Source of the DNA: an uncultured Aquincola sp. | GTDB lineage: Bacteria; Pseudomonadota; Gammaproteobacteria; Burkholderiales; Burkholderiaceae | DNA: 5,439 nucleotides | Assembly: GCA_937883885.1 (NCBI GenBank) | Contig: CAKZXL010000242.1 | Coordinates: forward strand, 1 to 5,439 | Direction: 5' to 3' | In this document: one piece after another, positions 1-4,608 of the stretch | Layout: every line of letters starts with the position of its first letter | Position numbering within the stretch: position 1 is the first letter of the stretch | Notes under the pieces: generated by a model | What the model was told of the DNA's origin: nothing | What the model saw: only the letters and a program-made list of their open reading frames with translations | Databases searched by the model: none | Program-made: the position numbers and the translations under genes

Positions 1-512
1 CCGTCGAACTCGACGATCACGCCGATGCGGGTGCCGTGCAGGTAGCTGGCCAGCTGGCCGCCGTCGGCGTAGCGCTTGAAGCGGCGGATCGACATGTTCT
101 CGCCGATCTTGCCGATCAGACCCTTGCGCACGTCTTCCAGCGTGGGGCCGAAGGTGTCCTGCTCGTACGGCAGGGCCGACAGCGCGGCCACGTCGGCCGG
201 GTTCTGCTCGGCCACCAGCTTGGCGGCGGCCGCAGCGAAGGCCAGGAACGATTCGTTCTTCGAGACGAAGTCGGTTTCGCAGTTGACTTCGATCAGGGCG
301 CCGGTGGTGCCGTTGACCGATGCGGCGACCACGCCTTCGGCGGTCACGCGCGAGGCGGCCTTGCCGGCCTTGTTGCCCAGCTTGACGCGCAGGATCTCTT
401 CAGCGCGGACCAGATCGCCTTCGGCTTCGGTCAGCGCCTTCTTGCATTCCATCATCGGCGCATCGGTCTTGGCGCGCAGCTCGGCGACCATGCTTGCGGT
501 GATTGCGGGCAT
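1..512 (-). CDS. tsf: Elongation factor Ts, N-terminal part (3' end of gene beyond window)
   Basis: EF-Ts is the cytoplasmic guanine-nucleotide exchange factor that releases GDP from EF-Tu during translation elongation. Reading leftward from the ATG at 512, 170 full codons are visible. They begin [20 protein letters not shown], the typical UBA-like N-terminal domain (about residues 1-55) with the MMECKKAL segment. The core domain follows, with [13 protein letters not shown] at residues 77-89; the TDFV motif (80-83) holds the Asp and Phe that, in E. coli EF-Ts, insert into EF-Tu and disturb Mg2+ binding. E. coli EF-Ts is about 283 residues, so roughly 110 or more residues lie off the left edge. 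The start is supported by GGAG at 521-524, eight bases upstream, and by family alignment. The gene lies 97 bp plus stop spacing downstream of rpsB, the classic rpsB-tsf operon order. No frameshift or motif loss is visible. Confidence 0.98.
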   Translation of the reverse strand, partial: MPAITASMVAELRAKTDAPMMECKKALTEAEGDLVRAEEILRVKLGNKAGKAASRVTAEGVVAASVNGTTGALIEVNCETDFVSKNESFLAFAAAAAKLVAEQNPADVAALSALPYEQDTFGPTLEDVRKGLIGKIGENMSIRRFKRYADGGQLASYLHGTRIGVIVEFD

Positions 513-532
513 CTCAGATTCTCCGTTGAGTG

Positions 533-556
533 AAAAAGGGGCTCAGCGGCCCCTTT
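533..556 (-). terminator. Terminator-like attenuator between rpsB and tsf
   Basis: Read on the minus strand there is an 8-bp perfect stem (535-542 with 549-556, GGGGC/GCCCC core closed by three A-T pairs) with a 6-base loop. It is followed by a run of five T (533-537, partly inside the stem), the form of a short Rho-independent terminator. It lies 21 bases before the tsf start, so complete termination would silence tsf. A partial attenuator or an RNA 3'-end stabiliser for rpsB-only transcripts is more likely. A comparable structure between rpsB and tsf is known from E. coli; activity here is inferred. Confidence 0.6.
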
Positions 557-572
557 CGAACAATGTCGGCTC

Positions 573-594
573 CGGCGGTGCGGTGGCACCGCCG
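573..594 (-). other. Second perfect hairpin in the rpsB-tsf spacer
   Basis: Positions 573-581 (CGGCGGTGC) and 586-594 (GCACCGCCG) form a perfect 9-bp GC-rich stem with a 4-base loop. In the minus-strand transcript it sits 17 bases after the rpsB stop codon and 16 bases before the terminator-like hairpin at 533-556. No U-tract follows it, so it is not a terminator by itself. It could stabilise the rpsB 3' end, act as a processing site, or tune readthrough into tsf. The structure is seen directly; the roles are inference. Confidence 0.5.
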
Positions 595-611
595 CTGTCC
601 ATGGGCGCGGA

Positions 612-1358
612 TCAGGCGTCTTCGCTGACCTCGACGAACTCGTCGTCGCCGGCCGAGACGGCCTGCACGAGTTCGTTGGTGGCGTTGGCCTTGCCTTCCA
701 TCACGGCGTCAGCCACGGCGCGGGCGTACAGCGCCACGGCCTTGGCCGAGTCGTCGTTGCCGGGGATCACGTAGTCGATGCCCACCGGCGAGTGGTTGGT
801 GTCGACCACGCCGATGATGGGAATGCCCAGCTTCTTGGCTTCGGCGATGGCGATCTTGTGGTAGCCGACGTCGATGACGAACAGGGCGTCGGGCAGCGCG
901 GTCAGGTCGCCAATGCCGCCGATGTCCTTCTCGAGCTTGGCGATCTCGCGTTGGAACAGCAGCGCTTCCTTCTTGATGGCGGGCTGGGTGCCGGCCTCGA
1001 CCTGCGCCTGCATGTCCTTGAGCTTCTTCAGCGAGCCCTTGACCGTCTTGAAGTTGGTCAGCATGCCGCCCAGCCAGCGCTGGTCGACATAGGGCATGCC
1101 GCAGCGCTGAGCTTCCTCGGCCACGACTTCGCGGGCCTGGCGCTTGGTGCCGACCATCAGGATCGTGCCGCGCTTGGCCGACAGCTGGCGGATGAACTTC
1201 ATCGCCTCTTCGAAGAGCGGTTGCGTCTTCTCGAGGTTGATGATGTGGATCTTGTTGCGATGGCCGTAGATGTACGGGGCCATCTTGGGGTTCCAGAAGC
1301 GGGTTTGGTGGCCGAAGTGGACACCGGCTTCCAGCATTTCACGCATCGTGACGGACAT
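612..1358 (-). CDS. rpsB: 30S ribosomal protein S2
   Basis: S2 is a late-assembling 30S protein bound between head and body of the small subunit; it is needed for S1 association. The product is 248 residues (E. coli S2 is 241). It starts [18 protein letters not shown], which aligns with the E. coli start. The N-terminal S2 signature region covers residues 8-45 ([20 protein letters not shown]), [11 protein letters not shown] lies at 95-105, and the second signature, [20 protein letters not shown], at 156-175. The helical coiled-coil hairpin is about 105-150. The C-terminus (238-247) is acidic. An in-frame ATG at 1484 would add 42 residues without S2 similarity. The ATG at 1358 is preferred because GGAG (1364-1367) precedes it by 5 bases and the protein homology begins there. 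It is the first gene of rpsB-tsf and has a long structured leader and an extended -10 promoter, suggesting autogenous control by S2 as in E. coli (inference for this organism). Confidence 0.99.
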   Translation of the reverse strand: MSVTMREMLEAGVHFGHQTRFWNPKMAPYIYGHRNKIHIINLEKTQPLFEEAMKFIRQLSAKRGTILMVGTKRQAREVVAEEAQRCGMPYVDQRWLGGMLTNFKTVKGSLKKLKDMQAQVEAGTQPAIKKEALLFQREIAKLEKDIGGIGDLTALPDALFVIDVGYHKIAIAEAKKLGIPIIGVVDTNHSPVGIDYVIPGNDDSAKAVALYARAVADAVMEGKANATNELVQAVSAGDDEFVEVSEDA

Positions 1359-1363
1359 GGAGA

Positions 1364-1367
1364 CTCC
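1364..1367 (-). promoter_or_regulatory. Shine-Dalgarno site of rpsB
   Basis: GGAG on the minus strand sits five bases before the ATG at 1358. It decides the start over the in-frame upstream ATG at 1484, which has no such site and would translate through the structured leader. The site lies 14 bases downstream of the long-range helix 1382-1390/1494-1502, so folding of the leader could influence its accessibility. Confidence 0.75.
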
Positions 1368-1381
1368 GAAGGTTGGGTCTA

Positions 1382-1553
1382 GAATCCGGCGTGAATCGAA
1401 ACGGAAAAGCAAGGCGGTTTTGCCCTGCGGTAGCCAGCGATCCGCAGATGGTCTGCATGATCTTTGCGGCACCCGTTCCGACACCTTTCAGCAGCCGGAT
1501 TCGCGATTGATTTACCGTTGGCACCCCTGCCCCAATGGCAGAGAGCGGGTAAA
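1382..1553 (-). promoter_or_regulatory. Structured 5' leader of rpsB-tsf mRNA (candidate S2 autoregulatory element)
   Basis: From the predicted transcription start (about 1553) to the rpsB ATG there are about 195 untranslated bases that can fold compactly on the minus-strand RNA. P1: 1548-1553 pairs with 1511-1516 (UUUACC/GGUAAA) around an inner hairpin 1537-1541/1527-1531. P2: a 9-bp perfect long-range helix, 1494-1502 with 1382-1390 (GAAUCCGGC/GCCGGAUUC). Inside P2, P3 is 1468-1473 with 1429-1435 (one bulge), continuing through GAUC/GAUC (1459-1462/1439-1442) and GCAGA/UCUGC (1452-1456/1444-1448). P4 is 1422-1428 with 1409-1415, seven pairs including a G-U wobble possible only on this strand. 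P3 and P4 are directly adjacent and could stack. S2 represses its own operon through the leader in E. coli; I cannot show that this fold matches that element. Confidence 0.55.
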
Positions 1554-1560
1554 CCACAAG

Positions 1561-1569
1561 ATTCTAGCA
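1561..1569 (-). promoter_or_regulatory. Extended -10 promoter of rpsB-tsf
   Basis: Minus strand reads TGCTAGAAT: a TG dinucleotide one base before TAGAAT, which matches TATAAT at five of six positions. The expected start of transcription is about seven bases downstream, near 1553-1554. At 16-18 bases upstream no recognisable TTGACA-like -35 element is present (the region reads AAGGTGAG), which fits an extended -10 sigma-70 promoter. Strong ribosomal-protein promoters of this type are familiar in proteobacteria. The element is about 200 bp upstream of the rpsB ATG. Confidence 0.65.
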
Positions 1570-1723
1570 CGGGCCCGGCGCCCTCACCTTTTTGCCGCAC
1601 GCCCTGCGTGGTTCGGCACCTCCTTCAGCATGCTCAACCGGCTTTCCGTCAGCGCGTCCTCGCGCGTCCGCCCCCTTCCTGCAGCCGCCTGCCGCCCCTT
1701 GGCGGCCGGCGCCTTCGCCTGAC
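1570..1723. other. Upstream region of the dadA-like gene
   Basis: This GC-rich stretch lies between the rpsB promoter and the divergent dadA-type gene. I see no convincing -35/-10 pair toward dadA and no clear Shine-Dalgarno motif before its ATG. A perfect 6-bp hairpin, GCCGCC/GGCGGC with loop CCTT, occupies 1691-1706 just ahead of the start. An 8-base palindrome AGCATGCT occurs at 1627-1634. Any operator or promoter here would need experimental mapping to locate. Confidence 0.4.
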
Positions 1724-3007
1724 ATGCGCATCGCCGTGATCGGCGCCGGCATCGTCGGCGTGACCACCGCCTACGAACTGGCGGCCGATGGCCATGAGGT
1801 GGAAGTCTTCGAGCGCCGCGGCACTGTGGCCGAAGAAACCAGCTTTGCCAACGCCGGTGTGCTGGCGCCGGGTTACGTCACGCCGTGGGCCGCGCCGGGC
1901 ATGCCGGGCAAGGTGCTGCGGCAGCTGTTCAGCCGCCATGCGGCGGTGCGCTTCGGCGGCCTGCCGGGGCCGGCCACGCTGGGTTGGCTGTGGCGCTGGT
2001 GGCGCGCCTGCGATGCGGCGGTGTGGGGCCCCAACCGCGCCGCCATGCATGCGCTGGCCCGCTACAGCCGCGATCGCATGACCGAGCTGCAGCAGGCGCT
2101 GCACCTGGAGTTCGAGCAGTCGAAAGGCCTGCTGGTGCTGCTGCGCACGCCGCGCGAGGTATCGCAGGCGCGCCATGGCCTGAAGCTGCTGGCCGAGATG
2201 GGTGTGGACTTCCACCTGGTGGATGCCGCCCGCTGCCGCGAGATCGAACCCGGCCTGCAGGCGGACACGCCGCTGCATGCCGGCGTGCACCTGGCGCAGG
2301 ACGGTGTGGGCAACTGCCGCCAGTTCGCGATGCTGCTGCGCGCCGAGGCGCAGCGCCTGGGCGCACGCTTTCGCTTCCACCACCAGGTGCAGGCGATCGA
2401 GCCGGGCGCCGCGCCGGTGCTGCGCTTTGTCGAGCAGGTGCAGGACGAGCCGGCCGGACCCGCCCAGACCGAGCGCTACGACGCGGTGGTGCTGTGCGCC
2501 GCGCTGGGCTCGCTGCCGCTGCTGAACAAGCTGGGGCTGCGGCTGCCGATGCAGCCCGTCTTCGGCTATTCGATCACCGCGCCGCTGCGCATCGTCGAAG
2601 GTCACCCCGACTTCGGCCCGCGCGCCGCGCTGATGGACGAGAAGTACAAGGTCGCGATCTCGCGCCTGGGCCAGCGGGTGCGCGTGGCCGGCGCGGCGGA
2701 AATCGGCGGCGCGGCGGGCCAGTGGTCGCAGGCGCCGCTGGACACGCTGTACAAGGTGCTGCACGACTGGTTCCCCGGCGCCGCCCACCTGGCCCAGGCG
2801 CAGCGCTGGAAGGGCGCGCGGCCGATGCTGCCCGACGGTCCTCCGGTGCTGGGCGCCGGCAGCGCGCCGGGCGTGTGGCTGAACCTGGGCCATGGCTCAT
2901 CGGGCTGGGCGCTGTCCTGCGGCTCGGCGCGGGTGCTGGCCGACCAGATCGGCGGCCGCGCGCCGGCCATCGACACCAGCCGGCTGTCAATCGACCGCCT
3001 GCGCTGA
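1724..3007 (+). CDS. dadA: D-amino acid dehydrogenase family FAD-dependent oxidoreductase (DadA-type)
   Basis: DadA enzymes oxidatively deaminate D-amino acids to 2-oxo acids and ammonia, passing electrons from FAD to the membrane quinone pool; in E. coli DadA serves D-alanine catabolism. The product is 427 residues (E. coli DadA is 432). Residues 2-30 form the Rossmann dinucleotide fold: GAGIVG at 7-12 and the ribose-binding acidic residue E30 at the end of the second strand. The DadA-typical segment TSFANAGVLAPGYVTPWAAPG follows at about 39-59. The C-terminal FAD contact region includes RPMLPDGPPVLG (366-377) and LNLGHGSSGWALSCGSA (386-402), matching the family's RPMTPDGTPVVG and LNTGHGTLGW. 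An in-frame ATG at 1592 would add 44 Pro/Ala-rich residues ahead of the Rossmann strand, so 1724 is chosen; no strong ribosome site precedes it. It is followed after 32 bp by nnr, so co-transcription is likely. Burkholderiales carry several DadA paralogues, so substrate identity is uncertain. Confidence 0.85.
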   Translation: MRIAVIGAGIVGVTTAYELAADGHEVEVFERRGTVAEETSFANAGVLAPGYVTPWAAPGMPGKVLRQLFSRHAAVRFGGLPGPATLGWLWRWWRACDAAVWGPNRAAMHALARYSRDRMTELQQALHLEFEQSKGLLVLLRTPREVSQARHGLKLLAEMGVDFHLVDAARCREIEPGLQADTPLHAGVHLAQDGVGNCRQFAMLLRAEAQRLGARFRFHHQVQAIEPGAAPVLRFVEQVQDEPAGPAQTERYDAVVLCAALGSLPLLNKLGLRLPMQPVFGYSITAPLRIVEGHPDFGPRAALMDEKYKVAISRLGQRVRVAGAAEIGGAAGQWSQAPLDTLYKVLHDWFPGAAHLAQAQRWKGARPMLPDGPPVLGAGSAPGVWLNLGHGSSGWALSCGSARVLADQIGGRAPAIDTSRLSIDRLR

Positions 3008-3028
3008 AGGCCTGCCCGGCGGCATCCC

Positions 3029-3033
3029 AGGAG
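3029..3033 (+). promoter_or_regulatory. Shine-Dalgarno site of the NAD(P)HX repair gene
   Basis: AGGAG ends six bases before the ATG at 3040, in the 32-bp gap after the dadA stop codon. It fixes the start of the downstream gene and indicates independent ribosome loading rather than pure translational coupling. Confidence 0.8.
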
Positions 3034-3039
3034 TGAACG

Positions 3040-4551
3040 ATGACACGCCCTGCCCCCGTCCTGCCCGCCGACACGCCGCTGCCCCTGCACGGCATTGCGG
3101 CCGCCCGTCGCCTCGAAGCGGCCGCTGCGGCCGGCCTGCCGCCGCACACGCTGATGCAGCGCGCCGGCCTGGCGGTGGCGCGGCTGGCGCTGGCGGTGGC
3201 GCCCCATGCGCAGCGGGTGACGGTGCTGGCCGGCCCCGGCAACAACGGCGGCGATGGGCTGGAGGCGGCGCTGCACCTGACCCGCGCCGGCCGGCAGGTG
3301 GCGGTGTGGCTGACCACCGCCGACACCCAGGCGCTGCCGCCCGATGCCGCGCGCTCTTACCTGCGTGCACGTGAGGCTGGCGTGCGGCTGCACACCGCCG
3401 ACGAAGCCCTGCCCGCGGCCGACCTGGTGATCGACGCCCTGCTGGGCCTGGGCGCCAGCCGCGCGCCGAAGGGCGCCGTGGCCCAGGCCATCGCATGGGC
3501 CAACGCGCAGCGCGCGCCGGTGCTGGCGGTGGACCTGCCTTCCGGCCTGCACGCCGACACCGGCGCGCGGCTGGGCGAGCTGGCGGTGCAGGCCATGCAC
3601 ACGCTCAGCCTGCTGGTGCTCAAGCCCGGCCTCTTCACGGCCGAGGGCCGCGGGCTGTGCGGCCGGCTGTGGCACGACGACCTGGGCATCGACCCCGAAT
3701 TGCTGGCCGCCGAAGCGCCGCTCGCCCGGCTGGGCGCCAGCACGGCCCCGCCCTTCGCGCCGCGCGGCCATGCGCAGCACAAGGGCACCTTCGGCGATGT
3801 GGCGGTGGTAGGCGGTGCCCCCGGCATGGCCGGTGCGGCCCGACTGGCGGCCCGCGCCGCACTGGCGGCGGGCGCCGGTCGCGTCTACCTGAGTCCGCTG
3901 GACCCGGCGAGCGGCCACGACGACGGCCGGCCCGAGCAGATGCACCGGCCGCAGGTCTGGCTGCAGCCGCAGGGCCTGCTCAGCCAGTCCACCGTGGTGT
4001 GCGGTTGCGGCGGTGGTTCGGCGGTGGCCGAGGTGCTGCCGGCCGTGCTGGCACAGGCGCCGCGCCTGGTGCTGGACGCCGATGCGCTGAACGCGGTGGC
4101 CACGGACGCCCGCCTGCAGCAGGCGCTGGCCGGCCGCGGCCGCCGCGGGCAGCACAGCGTGCTCACGCCGCACCCGCTGGAAGCGGCGCGGCTGCTGGGC
4201 TGCACAACCACCCAGGTGCAGGCCGACCGCCTGAATGCCGCGCTGCAACTGGCCGCGCGATTCGATGCGGTGGTGGTGCTCAAGGGCTCGGGCAGCGTGA
4301 TCGCCGCGCCGGGTCGGCTGCCGGTGATCAACCCCACCGGCAATGCGCTGCTGGCCACCGCCGGCACCGGCGACGTGCTGGCCGGCTGGCTGGGCGGCAC
4401 CTGGGCGCAGCTGCCGCGGCAGGACGGCTGGGCCGCAGCGCTGGAAGCGGTGCGCCGCCACGGCGCCGCAGCCGACCAGGCGCTGCTGCAAGGTCTGCAA
4501 GGGCCGCTGCGCGCGGCCGAGCTGGTGGAGGCGATGCTGCACACCCGCTGA
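3040..4551 (+). CDS. nnr: Bifunctional NAD(P)H-hydrate epimerase / ADP-dependent NAD(P)H-hydrate dehydratase
   Basis: This YjeF/Nnr-type enzyme repairs hydrated NADH and NADPH: the N-terminal domain interconverts R and S epimers, and the C-terminal domain dehydrates S-NAD(P)HX using ADP (in bacteria). The product is 503 residues, close to the E. coli fusion of about 515. Epimerase domain, about 15-215: GPGNNGGDG at 65-73, DALLG at 132-136 and AVDLPSGLHADTG at 163-175, the family's substrate and K+ site regions. Dehydratase domain (ribokinase-like), about 240-500: HKGTFGDVAVVGGAPGMAGA at 247-266, LDADALN at 345-351, TPHPLEAARLLG at 376-387, KGSGSVI at 415-421, and NPTGN plus GTGDVLAG at 431-449, where the GTGD Asp is the expected catalytic base. 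All core motifs are present. The usual GPGLG-like loop appears as CGCGGG (321-326). The start is set by AGGAG at 3029-3033. It probably forms an operon with the upstream dadA-type gene and converges on rnr. Confidence 0.95.
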   Translation: MTRPAPVLPADTPLPLHGIAAARRLEAAAAAGLPPHTLMQRAGLAVARLALAVAPHAQRVTVLAGPGNNGGDGLEAALHLTRAGRQVAVWLTTADTQALPPDAARSYLRAREAGVRLHTADEALPAADLVIDALLGLGASRAPKGAVAQAIAWANAQRAPVLAVDLPSGLHADTGARLGELAVQAMHTLSLLVLKPGLFTAEGRGLCGRLWHDDLGIDPELLAAEAPLARLGASTAPPFAPRGHAQHKGTFGDVAVVGGAPGMAGAARLAARAALAAGAGRVYLSPLDPASGHDDGRPEQMHRPQVWLQPQGLLSQSTVVCGCGGGSAVAEVLPAVLAQAPRLVLDADALNAVATDARLQQALAGRGRRGQHSVLTPHPLEAARLLGCTTTQVQADRLNAALQLAARFDAVVVLKGSGSVIAAPGRLPVINPTGNALLATAGTGDVLAGWLGGTWAQLPRQDGWAAALEAVRRHGAAADQALLQGLQGPLRAAELVEAMLHTR

Positions 4552-4566
4552 TCGGCACCTGGGCGC

Positions 4567-4593
4567 GGGCGACCCGCCGCTGCGGCGGCGCCC
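4567..4593. terminator. Strong GC hairpin in the convergent nnr/rnr spacer
   Basis: An 11-bp stem is formed by GGGCG (4567-4571) with CGCCC (4589-4593) and CCGCCG (4574-4579) with CGGCGG (4583-4588), interrupted by a two-base AC bulge, with a CTG loop. It sits 16 bp after the nnr stop and 16 bp after the rnr stop on the other strand, so it could serve both genes. There is no T-tract on either side, so it is not a classical intrinsic terminator; it could block 3' exonucleases or assist Rho-dependent termination. The structure is seen; the function is inferred. Confidence 0.45.
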
Positions 4594-4608
4594 GGCCCGG
4601 AAGACCCG

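Noticed and set aside
36..533. Plus-strand open frames opposite tsf and rpsB
   Set aside because: Antisense shadows of highly conserved translation genes without any ribosome site or recognisable domain.
1359..1484. 42-residue N-terminal extension of rpsB from an upstream in-frame ATG
   Set aside because: S2 homology begins at the ATG at 1358, where a GGAG site is correctly spaced; the extension covers the structured leader and has no family similarity.
1627..1634. Palindrome AGCATGCT as a possible operator
   Set aside because: Only eight bases with no flanking symmetry or second copy nearby; expected by chance.
1592..1723. 44-residue N-terminal extension of the dadA-type protein
   Set aside because: Family members begin directly at the Rossmann strand. 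The extension is Pro/Ala/Ser-rich and is not a convincing signal peptide or twin-arginine leader.
1359..1723. A tRNA or known small RNA gene in the divergent intergenic region
   Set aside because: No cloverleaf with a TTCGA-type T loop or anticodon arm. The stems seen fit an mRNA leader on the rpsB strand instead.
1649..2893. A 414-residue minus-strand open frame opposite dadA
   Set aside because: Biased composition (Gln, Arg, His, Ala) with no recognisable family, lying fully opposite a conserved enzyme with clear codon bias.
2602..4542. A 646-residue open frame on the minus strand spanning dadA and nnr
   Set aside because: It is antisense to two well-recognised genes. Its translation is Arg/Gln/His/Gly-rich without domain motifs, as expected for a shadow frame in very GC-rich DNA.
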